Source: a virus. Taken from it: a stretch of 64,000 nucleotides of DNA. This document shows, piece after piece, positions 24,017-31,271 of the stretch; the first letter of the stretch is position 1, and each line of letters begins with the position of its first letter. The notes beneath the pieces are model-generated. The model was not told the DNA's origin and made no database searches. It saw only the letters and a program-made list of their open reading frames with translations. The stretch is taken from positions 1-64,000 of IMG/VR virus record IMGVR_UViG_3300043313_001040. The stretch is one strand, 5' to 3'. The position numbers and the translations under genes were made by a program.

Positions 24017-24585
24017 TACGCCGCTTTCTTCGGGTTCTTCGGGTTCTCCACGCCTTCCTGGAGATACTCCGACAGCATCAGGTGCCCGAGGATCAGATCG
24101 TCGAGCATTTCCGATGTTACGTAGTCCGGGATGATTTGCGGCAACGGTGGGCTCATCCCGTCGTCGAACCCAATCCAGTTGTTCTCGCCATCGTCGATGT
24201 CCGGCACGAACCGGGGAGCCGGATGGCCAACGGTGCCCGCACCACTGTTGATACGAGCCGTGAAGATGAAGTCCGGCGAAAACCGGGGATCATCATCTAT
24301 GTCCATCCAACGTCCGCGTCCGTCGAACGGAGCGCGACCCGCCTTGAAGGCGTCGTAGTCCATCGGTTTGCGCAGCTTGAAGTAGTAATACCTCCCGTCT
24401 GCGTGCACGATGATTCCTTCCTGGACGTAGATCGTGTCAGGGTCTACGTCTTCTTCCTTCATGCCTTCCGGCACGTAACCCGGAATGACATCCGGCTTCT
24501 TGACTACCGCATAGCGGTGCTGGTTGGCGTCCAGCAGGTAAACTAGATCCCATTCGGGATCGAATTTGCGTTCTACTCTTGGCAT
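24016..24585 (-). CDS. Hypothetical protein, 189 aa
   Basis: Unrecognised acidic protein, rich in Asp, Pro and aromatic residues, beta-rich until about residue 130, then helical. AAC triplets but no clear AGGAG before the start. Sits inside the ATPase block (20.1-26.2 kb), so it may be a partner of the neighbouring AAA+ proteins; this is inference from position. Confidence 0.65.
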   Translation of the reverse strand: MPRVERKFDPEWDLVYLLDANQHRYAVVKKPDVIPGYVPEGMKEEDVDPDTIYVQEGIIVHADGRYYYFKLRKPMDYDAFKAGRAPFDGRGRWMDIDDDPRFSPDFIFTARINSGAGTVGHPAPRFVPDIDDGENNWIGFDDGMSPPLPQIIPDYVTSEMLDDLILGHLMLSEYLQEGVENPKNPKKAA

Positions 24586-24615
24586 AACTGTTGTTGCTTT
24601 CTATTTTTGTGGAAA

Positions 24616-24651
24616 GGGCGGCCCCGAATCAACCAAGGACCGAGGCCGCCC
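24616..24651 (-). other. Strong intercistronic hairpin
   Basis: Perfect 8-base arms GGGCGGCC and GGCCGCCC around a 20-base loop, between the AAA+ gene and 24016..24585. Leftward it is followed by CCCTTTCC rather than a clean T-run: a weak terminator or RNA processing site. Confidence 0.6.
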
Positions 24652-24669
24652 GACTTCCGTTGTTTCTAA

Positions 24670-26187
24670 TTAGGCTCCGAGCGACTTCTTGATCTTCTTA
24701 ACGTCGCCTGCCACTGCATCGACCTTCGGGCCGATGACTTCTTCGATTGCCACCCGCGAAGGCGACAATATTTGATGTGCTTTCTTGACCAGGCTCAGGT
24801 CCTTCTCGGCCTGAGTCGTGCCATCGCCGCGTGGGCGAGCCTTCTTCTGCATGACCTCGCCAGCGATCACCAACATTTCTGTGGTGACGCGCGCGTCGAT
24901 CTCTGCACCGAACTTGCCAATCGCACGCATCTTTGCGCGATTGATGCCGTTCACGATGTCCGCAGGCACCAGGTCCTTGAACGCCTCCCCGATAGCCGTA
25001 ATGTCCACGTCCGGCGCAATGAATTGCCCCGCGACATGTTGAACGAAACGACCAGCCGCCTCCGCATCTGGCGGCGTAAGCTCGATGTCGATGTCGACAC
25101 GGCCGGACCGCATGAATGCGTCGTTGATCTTCTCAGGGAAGTTGGTCGTGAAGACCGTGATGACTTCCGCGTTTTTGGCACCGACACCATCGAGCGTCTC
25201 CAGGATGGAGTTCATCTCTTTGGTCCGTTCCCCGCTGAAGATCGCGTCGCAATCCTCAACGAACAGCACCGATGGGCTGTAGAGCTGCGCCAGCTTGTAG
25301 GCCGACAGGAACTTCTCCGGAGTTTTCAGGTAGAAGTAAGTCCACCCGTGCTCCTTCGCGATCTGCGCCGTGTAATACGACGTGAGCGATTTACCGGTTC
25401 CGAACTTGCCCTTCAACAGCACGCCGCGCTTCACGGCGACTCCATTGATTCGGAAGTCCTGCGGACGTTTCATAACGTCCCAGACCTCCGTCTGCAGCTC
25501 GAACTCGATGTCTCGCGGAAGAATGAGCATGACCTCCTTGGTCACGTCCATATACTTCGGCGCACACTGCGTCGGATCGAAGTTCTCCGTTCCGACATAG
25601 CTCAGATCAAGTTCAACCGGCTGACCGCGATAGATGGAGTGTTCCTTCAGGAACCACTTCGCGGTTTCGACGACTTCCTTGATCGAAGGCTCGAATTTGC
25701 GTTTCACAACGCCCGACACTCCCAACGCGAGAGGTGCACTCGCACCCTTCACGAACAGGCTAAGGCTTCCACCTTCCCATGCGGGCGGAGCCATCTCGCC
25801 ATAAACAACCTGGACGCTTTCTTCCAGGCTGACGGCGATGTTGAGACGACGCGGCGGCCGAGGGCCGAAGAACGTCATTCTCTCCTTGGCGTGGGTGAAC
25901 CCATACACCTTTTCTAAGGCCCTGTTCACGGCCACGATGCCATCCAGAGGATAGCAGTCGAACTCGAAGGAGATTTCCACTGGCTGCTCCTCCAACTCCT
26001 CAGCCTGGAGCAATGCCTTGTGCAGCTCCTTGTAGCTGTTGGCCCGGACAAACCGTTGCCCGAACCGTAGGACCTCGAATTGAGGCTCGACTACCGCCGT
26101 CCCTTCTTTGACGGACGACTCCCTGCCGATCAGCTCCGTTGTTACCAGAGCTTTATCGGATACATCTGCTTTTCGTGTTTTTACCAT
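24670..26187 (-). CDS. AAA+ ATPase, Cdc48/FtsH-like core
   Basis: 505 residues from the chosen start (ATG 26187 after AGAAGTAGG; an upstream ATG at 26211 would add 8). The N-terminal 230 residues are unassigned and beta/alpha mixed. The C-terminal AAA+ module has Walker A GKFGTGKS (260-267), Walker B VLFVEDCD (about 307-314), a sensor-1 'FTTN' and the 'RSGRVD' arginine-finger block (about 361-366). This is the classical AAA arrangement of protein-unfolding or remodelling ATPases. It is a second ATPase next to the MoxR-VWA pair. Confidence 0.85.
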   Translation of the reverse strand: MVKTRKADVSDKALVTTELIGRESSVKEGTAVVEPQFEVLRFGQRFVRANSYKELHKALLQAEELEEQPVEISFEFDCYPLDGIVAVNRALEKVYGFTHAKERMTFFGPRPPRRLNIAVSLEESVQVVYGEMAPPAWEGGSLSLFVKGASAPLALGVSGVVKRKFEPSIKEVVETAKWFLKEHSIYRGQPVELDLSYVGTENFDPTQCAPKYMDVTKEVMLILPRDIEFELQTEVWDVMKRPQDFRINGVAVKRGVLLKGKFGTGKSLTSYYTAQIAKEHGWTYFYLKTPEKFLSAYKLAQLYSPSVLFVEDCDAIFSGERTKEMNSILETLDGVGAKNAEVITVFTTNFPEKINDAFMRSGRVDIDIELTPPDAEAAGRFVQHVAGQFIAPDVDITAIGEAFKDLVPADIVNGINRAKMRAIGKFGAEIDARVTTEMLVIAGEVMQKKARPRGDGTTQAEKDLSLVKKAHQILSPSRVAIEEVIGPKVDAVAGDVKKIKKSLGA

Positions 26188-26285
26188 TTGATACCTACTT
26201 CTTCTAAGCATGGGATTTGTTGTTGTTATTTACCTGACCCACCCACACTAAACTGGCTTCCAGGTAATCTGCTGTAACGTTGGCA

Positions 26286-26334
26286 GCAGACTGGGGGAGA
26301 GTCCTTAGCTAAATGGACTCTCCCCGGTGTCTGC
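26286..26334 (-). other. Long perfect-arm hairpin
   Basis: The outer arms GCAGAC/GTCTGC and inner arms GGGGAGAGTCC/GGACTCTCCCC pair around a 10-base loop with only a small internal mismatch. It is followed by no T-run, so it is probably a structured RNA element protecting or dividing the transcript between 26338..26592 and the AAA+ gene. Confidence 0.65.
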
Positions 26335-26337
26335 AAC

Positions 26338-26592
26338 CTATGCGATTACGGCTTCTGTTTTCTTTTTCATCGCTTTACGCCGGTCTTCCTGGGTAAGTTT
26401 GCCCAGTTTGACCCGAGTCCGTAGCTGAGACGGACTTCCGATTTCAGGATGAATTGAAACTGCGATTAGTCGTTTTTCGCGGTTCGCTTTTCGCCGAAGC
26501 AGCTTGACTGGATATGTCGCTTTGAAGTTCGCGTAATATCCTTTGTCTGCCGAGTGTCGGCGCATTTTGCTTTTCGATACTCCTTGTGCCAT
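26338..26592 (-). CDS. Small very basic protein, 84 aa
   Basis: Arg/Lys-rich throughout with few hydrophobics; resembles a ribosomal- or nucleic-acid-binding protein in composition. Start at 26592 has AAAGGAGGTG. Between two strong hairpins (26286-26334 and 26613-26645). Confidence 0.65.
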   Translation of the reverse strand: MAQGVSKSKMRRHSADKGYYANFKATYPVKLLRRKANREKRLIAVSIHPEIGSPSQLRTRVKLGKLTQEDRRKAMKKKTEAVIA

Positions 26593-26612
26593 TCTTAATC
26601 ACCTCCTTTCTG

Positions 26613-26645
26613 GTTGGCCTAACGAGGGGTTAGTCGTCAGCCAAC
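26613..26645 (-). other. Nested hairpin upstream of 26338..26592
   Basis: GTTGGC/GCCAAC outer arms enclose CTAAC/GTTAG inner arms. It sits in the 86-bp gap before the basic protein gene. Intercistronic RNA element. Confidence 0.5.
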
Positions 26646-26678
26646 TGTTTAGCAATTATCTTTCTTTTTGTTGCTGCT

Positions 26679-26900
26679 TTATACTTTCTCCAGAATGCTC
26701 CGGTCCGTCAGACCAGTAGCGAACGCCCACAGCAGGAGCGCCTTTGCAGGCAGCTCGTATGGATGTTCTTTCTGGGCTTGCTCACCAACCGTGAGAAGCT
26801 CACCAACTGGCGTCCCAAACGGCTCAGGATCTGGGTTCAGATGCTGAGGACCGGTGGAGACACACGTTGCGTATTGGTGGATGTTGCTATACTTCTTCAT
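26679..26900 (-). CDS. Hypothetical protein, 73 aa
   Basis: Unrecognised. Pro/Glu-rich start, then a helix (about 45-65). Preceded by a leader of about 50 nt with AAC triplets, a small hairpin and GCAGAAGTAAT. Confidence 0.6.
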   Translation of the reverse strand: MKKYSNIHQYATCVSTGPQHLNPDPEPFGTPVGELLTVGEQAQKEHPYELPAKALLLWAFATGLTDRSILEKV

Positions 26901-27018
26901 AGCTATTACTTCTGCATTGGCCTTTCTAAAGGGCCGACTTGTTGTTGTTGTTACCGAATTGGCTTATGCCAACCGGACTAGAACACCGAAGGATTGAACT
27001 TCGATGCTCTGTGTCCGA

Positions 27019-27303
27019 TCAAGAACCACTTACCGGTAGGATAAATCCTACCGTTACTTCTCCGTCTTTCAGCTCTCTAAATCCGACTGCCAATACCAGG
27101 TAACGCTTGTCGTTGTAACGGATCACGTCACCCATGCTAACTGACGGAAGCTTCTGAGCCTGAATGTCGTTTTGTCCATAGTAATAAATGGTCGACAGGT
27201 TTGTTTCGGTCAGGTCGCTGACCAAGGTTACAGGGACTTCGACCTTTCGGATCTCCCCCTGGGCGAACATGTTGAGTTCGACTTCGTAGGTTATGTTTCT
27301 CAT
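27019..27303 (-). CDS. Hypothetical protein, 94 aa
   Basis: Unrecognised, all-beta by pattern (alternating hydrophobics throughout). One-base overlap with the upstream stop. A 118-bp gap follows it (26901-27018) that holds only two small hairpins and the AAC leader of the next gene. Confidence 0.65.
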   Translation of the reverse strand: MRNITYEVELNMFAQGEIRKVEVPVTLVSDLTETNLSTIYYYGQNDIQAQKLPSVSMGDVIRYNDKRYLVLAVGFRELKDGEVTVGFILPVSGS

Positions 27304-27644
27304 TACCCGTGCACCTCGACTTTGACTCCCGTGATCTTGGTGTAGATCTCCGCGAGGTTTTTGAACTTCTCGATGATGCTCTTGGCGTAGGGACCCGAGC
27401 GATGACGTGCCTGGATGTAAAGATCTCCTGTGTCCTCATCCGTTTTGAGCCACCAGTCGTTCGTGCCACCGATCACGAGATCGGGACCAACTGAATCGTG
27501 ATCTTCCCAGTCGGCCGGATAACAGTTCGGATGATCTGGTGATATGGCCGTCGCGAACAACAAGGCCAAGGTGACCTTGCTGAAATGCATTGCTGCTCTG
27601 AATTGCATTTCGGAAATAATGTTTCCGATTTCATTGTCTTTCAT
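27303..27644 (-). CDS. Hypothetical protein, first gene of the leftward run, 113 aa
   Basis: Unrecognised alpha/beta protein with Trp-rich middle. It is the first clear coding gene downstream of the structured non-coding region, with GAAAGGCAGAAGTATG before its start and a palindrome copy 28 bp upstream. Confidence 0.65.
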   Translation of the reverse strand: MKDNEIGNIISEMQFRAAMHFSKVTLALLFATAISPDHPNCYPADWEDHDSVGPDLVIGGTNDWWLKTDEDTGDLYIQARHRSGPYAKSIIEKFKNLAEIYTKITGVKVEVHG

Positions 27645-27671
27645 ACTTCTGCCTTTCTACTTCTGCTTTTT

Positions 27672-27687
27672 TTGCAGCGTGCTGCAA
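27672..27687. repeat. Dispersed palindrome copy 5
   Basis: TTGCAGCGTGCTGCAA between the structured region and the first leftward gene; partly overlaps a second small hairpin (27683-27700). Confidence 0.85.
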
Positions 27688-27699
27688 TCGTATGATTGC

Positions 27700-28500
27700 A
27701 TAACGACACCTGCTCCCAACACACCATTGCTGATGCGCTGGGAGCAAGCGGTCGGGTAGTTGACTGTCACTCAACTCCCGACATTGCTGATCTTGCCTAC
27801 TACAGTGGGCACTCACGGTGCTCTGCGCTTTTGCTTCTCACGCTTCACTGCTCTTCCGAGTCCGGTTGATTACGGCATACCCATACCAGGTTTGGACTGG
27901 CTTTGGTGTTGCTGGCGGTCGGCCCTCCCGGGTGACGATGCTACTCGTCCCGACACAGCTAATCCGTAATTCGGCAAGATTCTTGAATGTAATCTCCTGC
28001 ACTGACCACGAACCACTCGTGGCTGATGTTCTCTTCTGCACTCCATAGTTAACAGTCGCATATTGTTGGCGTTCAGAACTCCGATGGGAGCCAGGAAGTT
28101 TCTCTCAGGAAACCTTATCCTATCTCCATCCCGCATACTGCGGGGGCCCGGCGATGCAGTAACATCACCCGTTTAGTCTGGCCTTCATCTCGTCTGTGTG
28201 CCATTTTAGCGGAACACTCCACTTCAGAGATTACACTTTTTAGGAACCATCGTCAGCTACAGTCATATGAATTCAGGATGCGCGTCTACTCGCTAAGCGC
28301 CTCTCCGTGGAGTCTCCGGGCGTCTGCCGGTTAGACCTTTATAGGACAAGGTTATGCCTAGCGAAGTGATCCGAGTTACTCCGGGTTCACTTGCTACTCG
28401 CTAACATCCTGAATGACCATCAATGGTGACGACCATCCCTAATTAAATTTTCAAAGAACTGGCGATGTCCGAGAACATCGTCTGCTACCTATGCAAAACG
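27700..28500 (-). ncRNA. Candidate large structured non-coding RNA
   Basis: About 800 bp with no coherent gene on either strand in a genome where gaps are normally under 50 bp. It contains many perfect stems: 27711-27746, 27751-27782, 28006-28022 (CCACGA/TCGTGG), 28131-28145 (CCCGCA/TGCGGG), a GTTTC/GAAAC hairpin near 28100, and a multibranched domain closed by ATTCAGGATG (28271-28280) with CATCCTGAAT (28405-28414) that itself holds nested stems. Leftward sense is preferred because a boxA-like sequence and the terminator-like hairpin at 28507-28526 are oriented that way and the next genes lie downstream. Could be a phage large RNA, an antitermination leader or a regulatory RNA. Confidence 0.65.
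28448..28460 (-). promoter_or_regulatory. boxA-like antitermination sequence
   Basis: The leftward strand reads AGTTCTTTGAAAA, close to the boxA of Gram-positive-type rRNA leaders (core TTCTTTGAAAA). It lies at the start of the structured region and downstream of a terminator hairpin. A boxA in this position would fit Nus-factor or phage-type antitermination of a long untranslated RNA. Confidence 0.45.
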
Positions 28501-28526
28501 AAAAAAGGCCAAGGTTTCCCCTGGCC
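28496..28526 (-). terminator. Rho-independent-type terminator or attenuator, leftward
   Basis: On the leftward strand GGCCAGGGG pairs with CCTTGGCC around a short loop and is followed by TTTTTTCG-TTTT. It lies downstream of the small terminase gene and upstream of the structured RNA, so it either ends the terS transcript or acts as a leader attenuator. Confidence 0.75.
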
Positions 28527-28560
28527 TACTCGTATTATGCATACTAAGACAAAATTAAAA
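28527..28560 (-). promoter_or_regulatory. Possible leftward promoter
   Basis: The leftward strand has an AT-rich tract, then TTTGTCTTAGTATGCATAATACG: a TATG-CATAAT extended -10-like box with a T-rich upstream element but no good -35. The TTTGTCTTA sequence recurs at the dyad near 55957. Weak evidence. Confidence 0.3.
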
Positions 28561-28607
28561 AAAATTTTGCCTTGATCCGGCCCAAAAACCGGTCTGAAAA
28601 AAACGAC

Positions 28608-29186
28608 CTAAACTTTGGAGGTCGGCCACTCCTTCTCGTGAATCGCGATTAAAGCTTCGTCGACTGCTTCACGCAGGAGCAGCTCGATCTCTTCCTTGGG
28701 ACGCATCTCAACAACCGGTGCCATCTTTGACGGCAGCGACAGCATGATTGTGCGGACCGCTGTCATCGCCTTGGAGACCCACAGCTTGCAGTCGTCGTTC
28801 GTGTGGTATTGGCCGAGCCGAATCTTTTGCTCCAGCTCCAGGCGCTCGCATACTGCAGTAAGTTTTCGAATCTCCAGCTCTGACTTCATCGGAGACGGCG
28901 GCTCGCTTCCGCCTAACGAACTAACCTTGCCGGTCTCGTCCATCCAGGCTTTCCATGCGAGCACGTTGTAGAGGCCCTTTCTTCGCCCCGGGCATCCGCT
29001 CTCACGTGTCCAGCGATTCACCGTTTCACGCGCGATCCCCAGCGCGTCGGCCAGGTCTTGCTGGGTGCTAACAAAACTTTCCTCATCGTCTTCGCTCTCC
29101 GTCATCTTGGCCAAATCAGCGTCCGACATCTTCACGTCCTTCATCGCTTTACGAAGGCGCTTGCTTGTTGCTTCTTTTGTGGGCAT
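28608..29186 (-). CDS. Terminase small subunit-like protein
   Basis: 192 residues. The region about 42-82 (TQQDLADALGIARETVNRWTRESG then a basic wing and 'LYNVLAWKAWM') is a Nu1-like winged helix-turn-helix; the C-terminal 90 residues are helical with a long coiled-coil-like segment and basic end, as in lambda-type small subunits that bind the cos site and the large subunit. It is read away from the large terminase, with only 18 bp between the two starts, unlike the usual co-directional order. Assignment rests on the HTH, the size and the position. Confidence 0.7.
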   Translation of the reverse strand: MPTKEATSKRLRKAMKDVKMSDADLAKMTESEDDEESFVSTQQDLADALGIARETVNRWTRESGCPGRRKGLYNVLAWKAWMDETGKVSSLGGSEPPSPMKSELEIRKLTAVCERLELEQKIRLGQYHTNDDCKLWVSKAMTAVRTIMLSLPSKMAPVVEMRPKEEIELLLREAVDEALIAIHEKEWPTSKV

Positions 29187-29204
29187 ACGTTATGTCTTAC
29201 GCCA

Positions 29205-31010
29205 ATGGATATTATCGAGCAAGCTATTCGTGACGCTTGCACTCCAGCAGATAGACGGCCGCCGTGGAAATGGGCCGAGGATTATTGTTACGTCGCGACC
29301 TCACCGTTCCCCGGCAAATGGCGCTCTGATAACTCGCCCTGGGTAAAGGAACTCATGGAGTCCTTCGCTGATGGTGTCGTTAAAACGATCTCGGTCATGT
29401 GCTCTGCTCAGTCGGCCAAGACTGAGACCATGCTCGTCATGCTGAACTGGATCATCAGCGAAGATCCAGGCCCGACCATGTGGGTCACGAGTAACGACGA
29501 CGAAGCCCTCAAGTTCTGCATCGAGCGGCTCATGCCGACTCTCAACTCATGCGACAAAGTTCGCGAGCTGATGCCGAAGAATCTGACCGGCTCCATCGAC
29601 CGCAGAAAAGCCAAGGCACAGGAGATTCACTTCCCCCGAATGACGCTGGAAGTTATCGGCTCCAACTCCGAGTCGAAGCTGCAGTCTAAGCCGCGCCGCT
29701 GGCTACTGATGGACGAGGTTCGCAACTGGCCGGATGGCGCACTGCCGATGGTGCTCAAACGAACCCGCGCCTATTACAACGCCAAGCGCATCATCATCTC
29801 GACGCCCAAAGATCAGCATGATGCGGTGCACCAGAACTTCATCCAGGGCGACCAGAGGCATTGGCACATTTCGTGCCCCAAGTGCGGTCATGATCAGGTA
29901 ATGACCTGGGAAAAAATTAAGTGGGACGAAAACGGGGTCACAAGGCCTAACGGATTGTGGGACTTCGATGAGATGGCTAAGACCATCCGCTTCGAATGCG
30001 AGAAGAACAAATGCCAGATTACGGACAACCCCGTCGACCGCCGACACTTCGCTCGTAACGGAAAGTGGGTGCCGCACAACCGGCTGGCTCCAAAACACTA
30101 TAGGTCCTACTGCTGGAATGCGCTGATCCCAACCTGGGTTCGCTGGCGCGATCTCGTGGAGGAATTCATCAATGCGAACAAAGCTCTGTCATGGGGGGAC
30201 CCGGAGCCGCTCAAGACCTTCGTGAACGAAACACTGGGCGAACCGTGGGAAGATCGTATGCAATGGGGCGATGATTCCGCATACTTGGAAGCTCGCAAGG
30301 CCGACTACCGCATGGGCGAAGCCTGGGCCGATGAGAAGACCCGCTTCATTGGTGTCGACGTTCAGAAGGACTATCTGCGTTACGTGGTCCGCGCATTCGC
30401 TGATGGCGGCCGCTCGCGGCTCATTGACTATGGCACGCTGAAGAATTTCGATGATCTGAAGGGAAAGATCGCCGAGCTGCACGTCGACCCAGATAACGTC
30501 ATCCTGGATGCGGCCCACAAGACGCCGGACGTTTATAAAGCTGTCATCGACTCCGGTTACACGTGGAAGCCGTTCTGGGGCGACGACCGCGTTTACTTTA
30601 CTCTGAAGGGCGTTAAATCTGTCTGGACGGTCAACACCGTCGATCCGTTCATTGGCACCCGTTACGAGGGGCGCGCCCAGCCGATCCGGTTGTTTCACTG
30701 GAGCAATCCGTCGATCAAGGACACGCTCATGATGATGATGCAGGGGAAATCTTCCCAGTGGGAGATCCCAAAGCACGTCGGCCAGGATTACGTCCTGGAA
30801 GTGACGGCCGAATACCGACAGGAAGTCGTCGACCTGCGCGGACAGATTCGTTATAAATACGCCAGGAAGCGTAAGGAAAACCACGCATTCGACTGCGAGT
30901 GCATGATCCTCACGGCGGCCATCATCAACCGCCTCGTCGGTCTACCGGAACCCTTGGAGAGGGCCCCGGTAGAACCGATGGCTAAAGAGGAGACTTTCGC
31001 TGCGTTGTGA
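29205..31010 (+). CDS. Terminase large subunit, lambda gpA type
   Basis: 601 residues. ATP-driven DNA packaging motor and cos-cutting nuclease. The ATPase part has a deviant Walker A (CSAQSAKTE, 66-74) and Walker B LLMDE (167-171). A Zn-finger-like CPKC (224-227) and C-x4-C (265-270) pair follow. The nuclease domain begins near 'FIGVDVQ' with the catalytic Asp385. This order is that of the gpA/GpA-like family, implying lambda-type packaging rather than headful packaging. ATG at 29205 was preferred over the longer frame starting at 29058, which would run through the divergent terS gene. Confidence 0.93.
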   Translation: MDIIEQAIRDACTPADRRPPWKWAEDYCYVATSPFPGKWRSDNSPWVKELMESFADGVVKTISVMCSAQSAKTETMLVMLNWIISEDPGPTMWVTSNDDEALKFCIERLMPTLNSCDKVRELMPKNLTGSIDRRKAKAQEIHFPRMTLEVIGSNSESKLQSKPRRWLLMDEVRNWPDGALPMVLKRTRAYYNAKRIIISTPKDQHDAVHQNFIQGDQRHWHISCPKCGHDQVMTWEKIKWDENGVTRPNGLWDFDEMAKTIRFECEKNKCQITDNPVDRRHFARNGKWVPHNRLAPKHYRSYCWNALIPTWVRWRDLVEEFINANKALSWGDPEPLKTFVNETLGEPWEDRMQWGDDSAYLEARKADYRMGEAWADEKTRFIGVDVQKDYLRYVVRAFADGGRSRLIDYGTLKNFDDLKGKIAELHVDPDNVILDAAHKTPDVYKAVIDSGYTWKPFWGDDRVYFTLKGVKSVWTVNTVDPFIGTRYEGRAQPIRLFHWSNPSIKDTLMMMMQGKSSQWEIPKHVGQDYVLEVTAEYRQEVVDLRGQIRYKYARKRKENHAFDCECMILTAAIINRLVGLPEPLERAPVEPMAKEETFAAL

Positions 31011-31012
31011 AT

Positions 31013-31028
31013 TTGCAGCACGCTGCAA
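31013..31028. repeat. Dispersed palindrome copy 6
   Basis: TTGCAGCACGCTGCAA filling the 18-bp gap between the converging ends of terL and 31029..31271. Confidence 0.9.
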
Positions 31029-31271
31029 TCAGCCTTCGTCGCCAACGATGTTTGCTAGACTTCGGATGAGTCGGCCGGTGATCAAAACGACGTATTTCTG
31101 ACCAGCCTCGTTCTCGAACACCAGGTCAACCGTTGAGAGGTCTTCCGTGGTGCCGTGTCGAACGACATTGGCATGGTCGATCTTCGCCGCCAGGAATTCC
31201 GGTGGCCGGAATATTGGCGCTTTGGATGGATGATCGAAGACGTTTACTTTGAGATCAGTCTGACCACTCAC
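31029..31271 (-). CDS. Hypothetical protein, 80 aa
   Basis: Unrecognised, beta-rich. Last gene of a three-gene leftward island embedded between terminase and portal genes. Its start overlaps the upstream stop by 4 bp. Confidence 0.65.
   Translation of the reverse strand: MSGQTDLKVNVFDHPSKAPIFRPPEFLAAKIDHANVVRHGTTEDLSTVDLVFENEAGQKYVVLITGRLIRSLANIVGDEG

Noticed and set aside
24772-25917. Open frame of 381 residues opposite the AAA+ ATPase
   Set aside because: Long but antisense to a gene with clear Walker motifs; repetitive Arg/His/Asp composition typical of an antisense shadow.
27544-28136. Several frames of 60-90 residues over the structured region
   Set aside because: Overlap each other on both strands, lack Shine-Dalgarno sites and cover perfect stems; a non-coding explanation is better.
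27700-28500. tRNA or rRNA genes in the structured region
   Set aside because: No TPsiC-arm consensus, no acceptor stem with anticodon arm and no rRNA-like conserved blocks found by eye on either strand.
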